A stretch of DNA of 64,000 nt from Colwellia sp. PAMC 20917 (lineage in GTDB: Bacteria; Pseudomonadota; Gammaproteobacteria; Enterobacterales; Alteromonadaceae), in assembly GCF_001767295.1 (NCBI RefSeq), contig NZ_CP014944.1:4619315-4683314 (forward strand). The letters are read 5' to 3'. The position numbers and the translations under genes were made by a program. Within the stretch, counting starts at the first letter, position 1; each line of letters opens with the position of its first letter. Shown piece by piece: positions 18,363 to 27,379 of the stretch. The notes beneath the pieces are model-generated. The model saw only the letters and a list, made by a program, of their open reading frames with translations. It was not told the DNA's origin and ran no database searches.

Positions 18363-19226
18363 GTGAATATAGAAAAATTAAATATCCCAACTAAATCAAT
18401 AATAACGGTGGCGATTGCTGTCACCCTCTTTTTCAGCTCTGTTTACACGGTCAATGAAGGACATATCGGCATTGTTAAGCGATTCAGTGAAGCCAAAGAG
18501 CAGGTTAACCCGGGTTTACACTTTAAAGTGCCTTTTATTGATAGCGTTGAAGAGATAGAAGTCAGAACACGTAAAAATGAAGAAAAAATGGCATCAAGTA
18601 CTAAAGAGCAAATGCCAGTAACTGTTATTGTTTCAGTTAACTGGACGGTAGACAAGACAGCTGCACTTGAACTTTTTCGCCAATACGGTGGTTTAAAGCA
18701 ATTTGAAAACAGAATTCTTGATCCTCGTTTTAGATCTGCCACTAAAGATGTTATCCCACAGTACGATGCAGAGAAATTAATACAAGATAGAGCAAGTGCT
18801 ATTCAAGCGATTGAAGCAAGCTTTATCGAAGAAATGAAAGACTTTCCTGTTACTGTTGATAACATCCAAATTGAAAATATTCAATTACCAGCTAAGTACT
18901 TAACTTCTATTGAAACTAAGCAAACAGAAAAAAATCTGGCTGATGCGGAGAAACATAAACTAGCACGTCAAAATTTAGAAGCGCAACGTGACGTAAATAC
19001 GGCAAAAGCAAAAGCAGACGGTATTAAGCTCGTTGCTATAGCAGAAGCTGAATCTATTCGAATTAAAGGCTTAGCTGAAGCTGAAGCGATTACGGCTAAA
19101 GCTAAAGCACTGGGTAACAACCCTTTAATTGTTAAGCTAACAGAGGCTCAAAACTGGGATGGCAAGCTTCCAGCGACAATTTTAGGCAGTAGTAATATGC
19201 CAATATTAGATATGAGAGCAAAATAA
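18363..19226 (+). CDS. prohibitin-like SPFH domain protein
   Basis: 287 residues from a GTG start with GAGGTAAAA upstream. One N-terminal membrane helix (about residues 12-30) is followed by the SPFH/band-7 domain (VNEGHIGIVKRFSEAKEQVNPGLHFKVPFIDSVEEIEVRTRK) and an Ala/Glu/Lys coiled coil (LAEAEAITAKAKALG). Prohibitin/HflK-like proteins form membrane ring assemblies that organise microdomains or regulate FtsH-type proteases. A good terminator follows. Confidence 0.9.
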   Translation: MNIEKLNIPTKSIITVAIAVTLFFSSVYTVNEGHIGIVKRFSEAKEQVNPGLHFKVPFIDSVEEIEVRTRKNEEKMASSTKEQMPVTVIVSVNWTVDKTAALELFRQYGGLKQFENRILDPRFRSATKDVIPQYDAEKLIQDRASAIQAIEASFIEEMKDFPVTVDNIQIENIQLPAKYLTSIETKQTEKNLADAEKHKLARQNLEAQRDVNTAKAKADGIKLVAIAEAESIRIKGLAEAEAITAKAKALGNNPLIVKLTEAQNWDGKLPATILGSSNMPILDMRAK

Positions 19227-19246
19227 GCCTACTAGTATCATAATAG

Positions 19247-19270
19247 AAACCGCTTAATTGCGGTTTTTTT
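19247..19270 (+). terminator. Rho-independent terminator of the SPFH gene
   Basis: AAACCGC (19247-19253), loop TTAATT, GCGGTTT (19260-19266) followed by further T residues; 21 bases after the stop codon. Classical stem plus U tract. Confidence 0.85.
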
Positions 19271-19278
19271 ATCAGTAT

Positions 19279-19320
19279 CGTCGAGAAATCTCGGTACTTT
19301 AGTGCCGAGTAGTTTACCTA
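19279..19320 (+). repeat. REP-like palindromic repeat, copy A
   Basis: TCGTCGAGAAA is followed by a stem CTCGGTAC/GTGCCGAG around loop TTTA and then TAGTTTACC. Copy B at 40208-40250 has the same flanks (CGTCGAGAAA before, GTAGTT after) and the same CTTTAG loop core but different stem bases that still pair. This is the pattern expected of a dispersed repeat whose hairpin is conserved. Confidence 0.6.
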
Positions 19321-19605
19321 AGACTAATGAAACTTTGATCGTCGAACAAGATGTTAATCATTACCTTAGTTATTCTATCTCTGTCATGAGTATATTATAT
19401 GAGTTAAATGCCATAGAAAGTTTATGTCATGTCAACGCTCTATGAACAACAAGCTTCTTGTTAAAATTGTCAGTAAACCGAATGAATATAGTTTATTAAC
19501 CATTGAAACAGTATGAAAAACCAAAGAAAATTTGCTGTCTCAATTGATCTAGAATTGTAGATAAAGGCGTATTAGAATCATAATTGTTAAATCGGCAAGG
19601 TCATT
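19321..19605. other. intergenic region, no gene seen
   Basis: About 285 bases before the membrane hydrolase gene. AAGGTC lies just before 19606 as a ribosome site. No other feature recognised. Confidence 0.4.
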
Positions 19606-20652
19606 ATGGATTCATTAACACAAGCTGTCTTGGGCGGCGCGGTCGGCTATGCGGTATTAGGTAATAAAGTTGGTCCTAAAGCAGCTATTTATGGTGCCGT
19701 TTTAGGAACATTGCCTGACTTAGATGTATTCTTACCCTATAGCGGTGATGTTGAAGCTTTTACCTACCATCGAGGATTTAGCCACTCGTTATTAGTACAT
19801 TTGCTCATTAGCCCTTTAATTGCCTGGTTAATAACCAAATGTCATCAAGCTACAGCCATTTATAAGAAACACTGGTTTGTGTTGGTATTTTTGTGCTTAT
19901 CTACTCATGGGGTTTTGGACAGCTTCACTGTTTACGGTACGCAATTGCTTTGGCCTATTACTGAATATCCCTTTGCGGTCTCTAATTTGTTTATCATTGA
20001 TCCCATGTATACCTTACCGCTATTGTTTGCGTTTATTGTTATTTTTCTGCCCAGAGTTAAACCGGCAAGTGCTTTAAAAATCAATACTTTTGCATTAACG
20101 ATAAGTACACTTTATATCTGTTGGTCTTTGGTGGCAAAGCTTTATATAGACGATAAAGTCACCACAGCGTTGAACGAACGACAGATAAAAACACATCATT
20201 ATTTGAGTACACCTGCGCCTTTTTCTACGCTACTTTGGCGGGTATTGGTTATGTCTGATGGTCAATATTATGAGGGCTATGTCTCTGTGTTTGACTCAGC
20301 ATCGGAGGTAAGTCTGGAAGCTTATCAATCGTCAGACTCTCTGCTTACTAATCTTAAAGATGAATGGGATGTACAACGACTACAATGGTTCACGAAAGGC
20401 TTTTATTCAGTAAAACAAGCAGAGCAGTATATTGTTTTATCTGATTTACGCATGGGTGTGGAATGTAGTTATGTGTTTAATTTTATTGTTGGCGAGCAAA
20501 CGAGTATGGGTATTGTTAAGAGTCATGCTGAGAAGGTAAGTGCTAGGCCTGATTTTAGTATGCTTGGTAGTGTTTGGCAGCGAATTTGGGATCCATCAGT
20601 TTCTTTGTCACCTCGAAGAGAAAACGGTGTTTGTGTTAACAGTAAAAATTAA
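19606..20652 (+). CDS. membrane-bound metal-dependent hydrolase (DUF457/YdjM-like)
   Basis: 348 residues. The N-terminal MDSLTQAVLGGAVGYAVLG, LGTLPDLDVFLPY and HRGFSHSLLVHL motifs are the signature of the DUF457/YdjM family, with His/Asp residues that suggest metal binding (related to phospholipase C zinc folds). Several membrane helices follow between about residues 85 and 185, then a C-terminal soluble region. Physiological substrate unknown; the E. coli homologue is SOS-regulated, but I see no LexA box here. Confidence 0.85.
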   Translation: MDSLTQAVLGGAVGYAVLGNKVGPKAAIYGAVLGTLPDLDVFLPYSGDVEAFTYHRGFSHSLLVHLLISPLIAWLITKCHQATAIYKKHWFVLVFLCLSTHGVLDSFTVYGTQLLWPITEYPFAVSNLFIIDPMYTLPLLFAFIVIFLPRVKPASALKINTFALTISTLYICWSLVAKLYIDDKVTTALNERQIKTHHYLSTPAPFSTLLWRVLVMSDGQYYEGYVSVFDSASEVSLEAYQSSDSLLTNLKDEWDVQRLQWFTKGFYSVKQAEQYIVLSDLRMGVECSYVFNFIVGEQTSMGIVKSHAEKVSARPDFSMLGSVWQRIWDPSVSLSPRRENGVCVNSKN

Positions 20653-20949
20653 TCTACTAAGAAAGCTTAATCAGCTAAGTACTCTTCATGTGGATCGCTC
20701 GCTTCTTACTTATATCAGGAAATACCGCTATTAATACAGCTTCTATTCACTCTGATTTCTTTAAAAATATTGAGTTAGTCAAAAAATTAGGACTTTTCAA
20801 AAGAAAGTAATAGTTAGTAAACAGAGGTCTAGGTCAATGATTATTTTCAGAATAATTAAAATAAGTCATCTTTACTGATTAAGATCAGCTAATGATTCTT
20901 TAAGTGTGGAATGACAGTTGATAAACGTTTATGATCTTTTCAACATATA

Positions 20950-22020
20950 ATGCCAGTGATATTATCCAATGGATGGAACAAATTGAAAGAGCAATCCCCC
21001 AAATATTATCTATTGATACTAATATTACTGTTAGGGTTAACCATTACTTCGGCTAGTCTTTTTAAATCTATCTATATAGATCAGCAAGAATTAATAAACG
21101 TTCAAGAGAATAGGTATGATTCCTATTTGTTAACAACGCTATTACGTCGCAGTTCAGATGACTTAACTCGTTTGGCTAGAATGTACGTAGTAACAGGCAA
21201 CCCGCTATTTGAAAAACAGTTTCATGATGTCCTTGCTATTAGAAATGGTCAATCTCCATTACCTGTTAATTATGATAGAGTTTATTGGGATTTCATGGCC
21301 GTTAGCAACGACTTAACTCCTTTTGAATTAGGAAAACCTGTTTCACTGATAAGCTTAATGAAAAGCGCCAATTTTACAAAAAGTGAATTTTTATTGTTAG
21401 AAAAATCACAGGATAAATCGGATAAGCTTGTTTCAATTGAAGAAACTTCCTTTAATGCAATAAATGGCATATTTCAGGATGAGAATGGTGAATTTACTAT
21501 TTCTGCTAAACCGAACAAACAAATGGCGATTGATTTATTGCATAGCGATGAATATCACATGGCTAAGATAAATATCATGAAGCCAATTAATCAATTCTAT
21601 GAAGCTTTAGATCAACGTACCAAAAAAAAGGTCAGCGACACAGCTAATCGACTTAATTCCTCTTCAAATATTCAAATAATTATTTTTATTTTATCGGTTT
21701 GCGCAATTGCCTTATTGATTTTTATATTATGGCGAAATCATAAAAAAATGTTGCAAGTATTAAATCAAATAGTTATCGAAAGAACAGAAGAACTACAAAC
21801 TTCAAACATTGAGCTTAAAAATTCTTTAGAACAAATAAAAACGTTAGAAGGAATCATTACTGTTTGCGCATATTGTCACAATATTCGAGACGATGAAATG
21901 GAATGGAATACAATGGAAAAATATTTTTCTGACCATTCAGATGCAAGGTTTAGTCATGGTATCTGTCCTAAATGCGTACCAATTATTCGTTTAGAATCTG
22001 GTCTTGGTGTAAAAAAATAA
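20950..22020 (+). CDS. membrane sensor protein with C-terminal Cys4 motif
   Basis: 356 residues. Membrane helix 1 (about residues 18-38), an extracytoplasmic four-helix-type sensor ([34 protein letters not shown] is typical), membrane helix 2 (about 237-257), a short coiled coil, then a C-terminal module with C306-x2-C309 and C339-x2-C342 in the pattern CAYCHNIRDDE...EW...SHGICPKC. That module is known at the C-terminus of various PAS and receiver proteins and looks like a zinc or metal ribbon; its output is undefined. There is no kinase domain. The first 260 residues are a close paralogue of the hybrid kinase at 58747, so one arose by duplication. Start codon uncertain by a few residues. Confidence 0.75.
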   Translation: MPVILSNGWNKLKEQSPKYYLLILILLLGLTITSASLFKSIYIDQQELINVQENRYDSYLLTTLLRRSSDDLTRLARMYVVTGNPLFEKQFHDVLAIRNGQSPLPVNYDRVYWDFMAVSNDLTPFELGKPVSLISLMKSANFTKSEFLLLEKSQDKSDKLVSIEETSFNAINGIFQDENGEFTISAKPNKQMAIDLLHSDEYHMAKINIMKPINQFYEALDQRTKKKVSDTANRLNSSSNIQIIIFILSVCAIALLIFILWRNHKKMLQVLNQIVIERTEELQTSNIELKNSLEQIKTLEGIITVCAYCHNIRDDEMEWNTMEKYFSDHSDARFSHGICPKCVPIIRLESGLGVKK

Positions 22021-22058
22021 CGTAACAAGTAAGTTATTTTATCACTACACTTTATGAT

Positions 22059-23999
22059 TCAAAGGACAAGGCCTTTCATTACCTCACGCAACTTATCGAT
22101 GCTGTAAGGCTTACTAACAATACCTGCAACACGGTCACGCCCTAACTTCGTACTGATTTCAGTATCACCAAAACCACTCGAGACAACGATAGGGAGTTCT
22201 GGCTTAATCTTCTTCAGTTTTTCGAACAACTCATAACCATCCATCACTGGCATCCCCATGTCAGTAAAAACAAGGTTTATTTCTGTTGCGTTATTTTTGT
22301 ACATTTTCAATGCTTCCTTGCCGTTCACTGCCTCCAGAATAGTGTAACCTAGTATTTCAAGAAATTCTTTTGCAAGAGGGCGTATATTCTCATCATCCTC
22401 TACTAAAAGTAATGTGCCGCTTCCCTTCCATGATACTGAATGTACAGAAGATCTTTCTTTGTCGCTCTCATTGTGTTCATTTGATAGGGCAGGCAGGTAT
22501 ATTTTGAAGGTTGTGCCTTGTCCCAACTGGCTGAACAGTTGTAAAGCGCCAGCATGTGATTTTATGATCCCAAGAACTGCTGACATTCCAAGTCCACGTC
22601 CTGTAAATTTAGTTGTGTAGAATGGTTCAAATACTTTCTCTTTTGTTTCTTCATCCATACCACCGCCATTATCTGTTACTTCCAGACAAAGATATTCACC
22701 TGTGGGAATTAACTGGTCGTGGTAATCTTTAACAGTTTCCCCCTCTATAACTCTATACATAGAGAGCAGTACATCGACTTTACCTTGCTCTGTGCCGATA
22801 GCTTCTGATGCGTTTATTATCAGGTTCATGATTACCTGATAGAGTTGACTGATATCCCCTTTTACCATAGAAATTTCGCTTGAAACTTTGGTTTTGATAA
22901 CTGCATTTGGGGAAATGACTTCTTTGAGCATGCAGATGGCTTCGTCTACCTGTACCACCATATCGACATTAGTTATAGTGAGTGGAGTATTACCTGCGTA
23001 TACCATCATCTGGCGACAGAGTCCTGCTCCTCGTTCAGCAGCTGCTGCTATTTTAGGGATATTCCGAGTGGCAGTTTCTACGTTCATCTTTATCAGTTCG
23101 CAATTACCAATGATGATTCCAAGAATGTTATTGAAGTCGTGGGCTATACCTCCAGACAATACACCTAGGCTCTCCAATCTTTGAGAACGTTGAAGTTGGA
23201 GTTGATGTTCGAATAAAGCTTTCTTTTTACTTTCAAAAGCAAGTACTTCATTGGCGATGACTAGCTCAGCGGCACGTTTTTCTTTTTCATTATTTTGAAA
23301 GGCAAGTACTTCGTTGGCGATGACTAGCTCAGCGGCACGTTTCTCTTTCTCATTATTTTGAAAGACAAGTTCTTCGTTGGCGATGACTAGCTCAGCGGCA
23401 CGTTTTTCTTTTTCATTATTTTGAAAGGCAAGTACTTCATTGGCGATGACTAGCTCAGCGGCACGTTTTTCTTTTTCATTATTTTGAAAGACAAGTTCTT
23501 CATTGGCGATGACTAGCTCAGCGGCACGTTTTTCTTTTTCATTATTTTGAAAGACAAGTTCTTCGTTGGCAATGACTAGCTCAGCGGCACGTTTTTCTTT
23601 TTCATTATTTTGAAAGACAAGTTCTTCGTTGGCAATGACTAGCTCAGCGGCACGTTTTTCTTTTTCATTATTTTGAAAGGCAAGTTCTTCATTGGCGATG
23701 ACTAGCTCAGCGGCACGTTTCTCTTTTTCATTATTTTGAAAGGCAAGTTCTTCGTTGGCAATGACTAGCTCAGCGGCACGTTTTTCTTTTTCATTATTTT
23801 GAAAGGCAAGTTCTTCGCTGGCGATGACTAGCTCAGCGGCACGTTTTTCTTTTTCATTATTTTGAAAGACAAGCTCTGCATTGGCGATAACTAGCTCAGC
23901 GGCACGTTTTTCTTTCTCATTATTTTGAAAGGCAAGTTCTTCGTTGGCGATGACTAGCTCAGCGGCACGTTTCTCTTTCTCATCATTTTTTTGAGTCAC
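22059..23999 (-). CDS. hybrid histidine kinase with 12 x 21-residue coiled-coil repeats
   Basis: 646 residues. Residues 5-256 are twelve near-identical 21-residue repeats (core EKEKRAAELVIANEELAFQ), exactly three heptads each, so a continuous helical coiled coil about 38 nm long is expected. HisKA follows with the phospho-acceptor H287 in GGIAHDFNN, then HATPase (NxxxNA as NLIINASEAI; DNGGGMD; GRGLGMSAV) and a C-terminal receiver with acceptor Asp in VFTDMGMPVMDG. No membrane helix, no PAS or GAF domain. The start is GTG inside a tandem repeat, with an in-frame stop three codons upstream and no convincing ribosome site, so the true N-terminus is uncertain and an original sensor may have been lost. 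Similar but shorter EKEKRAAEL repeats occur in other bacterial kinases. Confidence 0.85.
   Translation of the reverse strand: MTQKNDEKEKRAAELVIANEELAFQNNEKEKRAAELVIANAELVFQNNEKEKRAAELVIASEELAFQNNEKEKRAAELVIANEELAFQNNEKEKRAAELVIANEELAFQNNEKEKRAAELVIANEELVFQNNEKEKRAAELVIANEELVFQNNEKEKRAAELVIANEELVFQNNEKEKRAAELVIANEVLAFQNNEKEKRAAELVIANEELVFQNNEKEKRAAELVIANEVLAFQNNEKEKRAAELVIANEVLAFESKKKALFEHQLQLQRSQRLESLGVLSGGIAHDFNNILGIIIGNCELIKMNVETATRNIPKIAAAAERGAGLCRQMMVYAGNTPLTITNVDMVVQVDEAICMLKEVISPNAVIKTKVSSEISMVKGDISQLYQVIMNLIINASEAIGTEQGKVDVLLSMYRVIEGETVKDYHDQLIPTGEYLCLEVTDNGGGMDEETKEKVFEPFYTTKFTGRGLGMSAVLGIIKSHAGALQLFSQLGQGTTFKIYLPALSNEHNESDKERSSVHSVSWKGSGTLLLVEDDENIRPLAKEFLEILGYTILEAVNGKEALKMYKNNATEINLVFTDMGMPVMDGYELFEKLKKIKPELPIVVSSGFGDTEISTKLGRDRVAGIVSKPYSIDKLREVMKGLVL
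23232..23987 (-). repeat. twelve tandem 63-bp repeats inside kinase gene
   Basis: The 63-base unit recurs twelve times in frame with few substitutions (EEL/EVL/AEL, AF/VF, IAN/IAS). The near identity at DNA level, including synonymous positions, points to recent expansion or ongoing homogenisation by slippage or recombination. Copy number is expected to vary between strains and any change keeps the reading frame and the heptad phase. Confidence 0.95.
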
Positions 24000-24068
24000 T
24001 TTATATCAGTCACTTTATATTAGTCTCTTTAGTCACTTTAGTCACTTTATATTAGTCACTTTATATTA
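23994..24068 (-). repeat. tandem AGTCACTTT(ATATT) repeats at the kinase 5' end
   Basis: Read on the plus strand: 14-base units AGTCACTTTATAT(C/T) twice, then 9-base AGTCTCTTT and AGTCACTTT, then the 14-base unit twice. On the coding strand each unit contains AAAGTGACT, and the annotated GTG start of the kinase is the GTG of the last unit. Loss or gain of units could alter the start region. Confidence 0.85.
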
Positions 24069-24115
24069 GCTATTTAAAGCTATTGTTTAGTTTTAAATAG
24101 CTAATATAAAGTGAC
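24055..24115. promoter_or_regulatory. 24-bp perfect inverted repeat (hairpin) upstream of the repeat kinase
   Basis: Bases 24055-24078 (begin GTCACTTTATATTAGC) are the exact reverse complement of 24092-24115, with a 13-base loop. It lies 56-116 bases upstream of the kinase start and its left arm includes one unit of the tandem repeat. It has no T run. It could be an RNA hairpin in the 5' leader, a protein binding site, or an end of a small mobile element. Confidence 0.8.
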
Positions 24116-24781
24116 GATATTAAACGTTCATAGTAATTCTTAATATCAATAAGAGAAAGGGCTAAGTCCTTGTGCTTTATTGTGACCACAATGAGAAGTC
24201 AAATCTTCACAGAAAATGAAATATAATATATTTGACATACAAATAAAGGGTTATTAACCAGTAAAAAAATACAGTTATGACCGTTTTGTTTCCATAACTC
24301 ACATTGCATGCTAAGCGACTCATGGACAAAAGTCATCATCAAAAAAACTTGGGCTTTTATTTGTGGGGTGCGCCCATTATCGGGACGATGTAAGCTAGTG
24401 TGGTTATTTCGCCATATTTGCTCTAGATGAATATAGATAAAAAATTTCAGTGTAAATCCTTAAATGCTAAGATCAGCAAAGTGCATATCAATGTCATTAA
24501 CCTAAGGATTTAACACATATGTTTATAATTGATTGGGTACTTATTTGTCTTATTTCTCTGGTCTTATCGAAAAAACTACGATCAGGTCGAATAACAGGTA
24601 CAATTCTTTGACATTTTATATAACTCAAGTTCACCAAGTCTAATAATGAAGCTGACAACATTATCCTTTAGCTGATTTATCGCGTAGGTGAAATTGATTT
24701 TATATTCATAGAGCCTATTGTTTTAGGCTTTTGTATTTGTAACTATAATAAATTTTTTCTAAATTAGGAATTAACACTATT
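24116..24781. other. intergenic region between divergent genes
   Basis: About 665 bases. A 30-codon open frame at 24520-24612 (MFIIDWVLICLISLVLSKK...) has AAGGA about 10 bases upstream and could encode a tiny membrane peptide, but nothing else supports it. No recognised family otherwise. Confidence 0.4.
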
Positions 24782-25390
24782 GTGATTAAGAGTCTGATAT
24801 ATATTGGTGATTATTTCCCATATTGCCTGACAATTGTAAATGTAAGCGATAAAACTAATCGTTCTTGTATTTATGCAAATAAAATATTTCAAGAGAACAC
24901 GGGTTACACCGCTGGTGAAAGCATAGGTCGAAACCTTTCGTATTTACAAGGAGAGCTGACATCCCAAGATACAACCGAATTTATGAGAGGCTGTTTTAAC
25001 CAAAATGTCGCTTGTGTCCAAGATATTATTAATTACAAAAAAGATGGTTCTCCCTTTCTTAATCGTCTTTTAATGCTTCCTATAAACGATCATTCCACTG
25101 GCGATTTATATTATATAGGCATCCAGAATGACGTGACAAAAAAAAAGGGACTTAACTATAATAACAAATCTTTAAGAATTGTTAATAACGGCGAAATTCG
25201 TCATGTTGTGAATAACCCTCTCCAGATTATTTTAGGGAATTTTGAAATTGCGTTAATGAAATCAACTTCATCAGCAGAAATTGATTTAGTCGCTAAGAGG
25301 CTTTCTTCAACATTTAATAGAATCAATGAGTTTGCATTAAATATTGAAAGTTTATCAGACTTTGCTGATTTCGATGCTAAGTTGTATTAG
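24782..25390 (+). CDS. PAS/LOV-like protein with H-box but no ATPase domain
   Basis: 202 residues from GTG, with AGGA 12 bases upstream. Residues 15-120 form a PAS domain of the LOV subtype: CIYANKIFQENTGYTAGESIGRNLSYLQG. The photoactive Cys of the LOV GRNCRFLQ motif is replaced by Leu52, so flavin-adduct photochemistry should be impossible. Residues 135-200 resemble a histidine-kinase dimerisation domain (EIRHVVNNPLQIILGNFEIAL, H141), but the protein stops before any HATPase domain. It could be a phosphotransfer or heterodimerising partner for a separate kinase such as the one 160 bases downstream. Alternative: a truncated remnant, though the frame is intact. Confidence 0.75.
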   Translation: MIKSLIYIGDYFPYCLTIVNVSDKTNRSCIYANKIFQENTGYTAGESIGRNLSYLQGELTSQDTTEFMRGCFNQNVACVQDIINYKKDGSPFLNRLLMLPINDHSTGDLYYIGIQNDVTKKKGLNYNNKSLRIVNNGEIRHVVNNPLQIILGNFEIALMKSTSSAEIDLVAKRLSSTFNRINEFALNIESLSDFADFDAKLY

Positions 25391-25551
25391 TTAAACTCTT
25401 GGCACAATAGACTGAAAAACGCCACCACGGTATTGAGCGATCGGCATCATGGTATTACACAATTAGTATTTAAAGTAATTTAGGCGAAAATAGCCTTGAA
25501 AAACACTAATAAATATTTTGATAAAAATCAACTTGAGAGCCCTCAATTAAA

Positions 25552-27375
25552 ATGAATGATATTTATATTAAAAGTAGTTATGAAAAACTTTTTGATATGT
25601 CTTTAGATATGCTAAGTATTGCTAATACCGAGGGATACTTCGTAGAAGTAAACCCATCGTTTCATCGTGTTTTAGGTTATTCAACAGAGTATTTACTATC
25701 AATACCATTTTTAAACTTGGTTCATCCTGATGATGTAACAAAAACACTGGAACTATTTTCAAATTTAAAAATGGGACAAACGGTTTTTGAATTTGAAAAT
25801 CGTTATAAACATATTGAAGGTCATTATATCGACTTTAGCTGGACTGCATCTGTTGATACGAATAAAGGTTTAATTTATGCCGTAGCTCGAGACATTACCG
25901 AACGAGTAAAGTTAAAAAGTCGCCTAAAACAAATAGAATCCGCATTGTATGAAAAAGCAATCATAGGTATTACCGATGCAAAGGGTATTATCGTAGATGT
26001 TAATGATAATTTTTGCGAGATTTCTGGCTATTCAAAAAGTGAACTTATTGGTAAAACGCATAAGATAATTAACTCAGGACATCATTCATCTGATTTCTTT
26101 GACAACATGTGGGCTACTATTGCTAAAGGAAAGGTTTGGTCTGGGACTATCAAAAATATAACGAAAAAGGGCACGTTTTATTATGTTTACAGTATTATTA
26201 CCCCTGTTTTTGATAATGAAAACCGCATCACTAATTATTTGGCTATACGACATGATGTTACTGACTCAATCAATAATGCGCATGAATTATCGAAAACACT
26301 GAAAATACTGAGTGAAACAAGTGCAATAGCCAAGGTGGGAGGTTGGGAATTAAATGTTAAAAGTGGTGAATTAACATGGACAGATGAAACCTTTGCTATT
26401 CTCGAAGTAGATAATAAAAAAGATAAATGTCCTATTTTGCCTGAAGGTTTACAATTATTTGTACCTGAACATCAACCGATAATAGAAAATGCAGTTAATC
26501 GAGCGATTGAATACGGTGAACCATATAACTTAGAGCTTAAAGGTTTAACCGCTAAAGGTAATATTAAATGGGTGTCTACTAATGGCAAACCTAATTATGA
26601 AAATGGAGAAGTAGTTACAATATCAGGAACGATACAAGACATTCATCTAAGAAAAACTACTGAATTATTATACGATCAAGAAAGACAAAAAAGCATTCAA
26701 TCTTCCAAATTAGCCTCTTTGGGGGAGTTAGCAGCAAGTGTCGCTCATGAGATAAATAATCCGTTGGGTATTATTTCTACTTACACTGAGGCGTTAATAA
26801 ACCTTCCCTATCAGAAAGAAAAAACTGACAAAAAACTTAGCGTCATTCAAAAGTCAACTGAACGTATTAGCCACATAGTAAAAAGTTTGAAGAAATTTTC
26901 TAGTACAGATGATGTAAATACAAAAGTGGCACTAAAACTATCCACTATTGTCACCGAGGCTATTATTTTAATAGCACCGAAACTTAAAAGAGAAAATATA
27001 AATATCATTTACGAGCTAAACGATCGACACTTAATTTACGCTAATGAAATAGAAATAGAACAAGTGATCATAAATTTAATGTCTAACGCTATCTATGCCA
27101 TTAAGGATCTTAAAGAAAAATGGATTGAAATAAATACACGGGATATTGATAATGCGGTAGAACTATCTGTTAAAGATTCAGGCAAAGGACTGCCAAAAGA
27201 TATACAAACTAAAATGTTTGAACCATTTTATACTTCTAAATCTTTAGGGGATGGAACAGGGCTAGGTTTATCAATAACGAAAGGTATTTTAGATGATCAC
27301 AATGCATCAATTTGGCTAGACTTAAACTCACCCAATACTTGTTTTATTATTAAATTTTTAAAATTTGAAGAGTAG
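25552..27375 (+). CDS. cytoplasmic histidine kinase with three PAS domains
   Basis: 607 residues, no membrane helix. PAS1 at about 5-120 (GYFVEVNPSFHRVLGYS), PAS2 about 130-240 (GIIVDVNDNFCEISGYSKSELIGKTHKIINSG), PAS3 about 255-375 with the PAC-like GTIQDIHLRK, HisKA with H399 in SVAHEINNPLG, HATPase with NLMSNAIYAIKD, DSGKGLP and [11 protein letters not shown]. The second PAS resembles Aer/redox PAS domains. A single-domain response regulator starts 5 bases after the stop, so this is a cognate two-component pair. Confidence 0.9.
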   Translation: MNDIYIKSSYEKLFDMSLDMLSIANTEGYFVEVNPSFHRVLGYSTEYLLSIPFLNLVHPDDVTKTLELFSNLKMGQTVFEFENRYKHIEGHYIDFSWTASVDTNKGLIYAVARDITERVKLKSRLKQIESALYEKAIIGITDAKGIIVDVNDNFCEISGYSKSELIGKTHKIINSGHHSSDFFDNMWATIAKGKVWSGTIKNITKKGTFYYVYSIITPVFDNENRITNYLAIRHDVTDSINNAHELSKTLKILSETSAIAKVGGWELNVKSGELTWTDETFAILEVDNKKDKCPILPEGLQLFVPEHQPIIENAVNRAIEYGEPYNLELKGLTAKGNIKWVSTNGKPNYENGEVVTISGTIQDIHLRKTTELLYDQERQKSIQSSKLASLGELAASVAHEINNPLGIISTYTEALINLPYQKEKTDKKLSVIQKSTERISHIVKSLKKFSSTDDVNTKVALKLSTIVTEAIILIAPKLKRENINIIYELNDRHLIYANEIEIEQVIINLMSNAIYAIKDLKEKWIEINTRDIDNAVELSVKDSGKGLPKDIQTKMFEPFYTSKSLGDGTGLGLSITKGILDDHNASIWLDLNSPNTCFIIKFLKFEE

Positions 27376-27379
27376 TACC

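Noticed and set aside
19606..20652. LexA-regulated YdjM as a specific assignment
   Set aside because: The family match is good but no LexA box is visible upstream, so SOS control and the ydjM symbol were not claimed.
23232..23987. Regular 63-bp repeats considered as a CRISPR array
   Set aside because: There are no unique spacers; the units are contiguous, in frame and coding for a coiled coil.
24520..24612. 30-codon frame MFIIDWVLICLISLVLSKK with AAGGA upstream
   Set aside because: Could be a tiny membrane peptide, but length and lack of any comparison make it unsupported; mentioned only within the intergenic entry.
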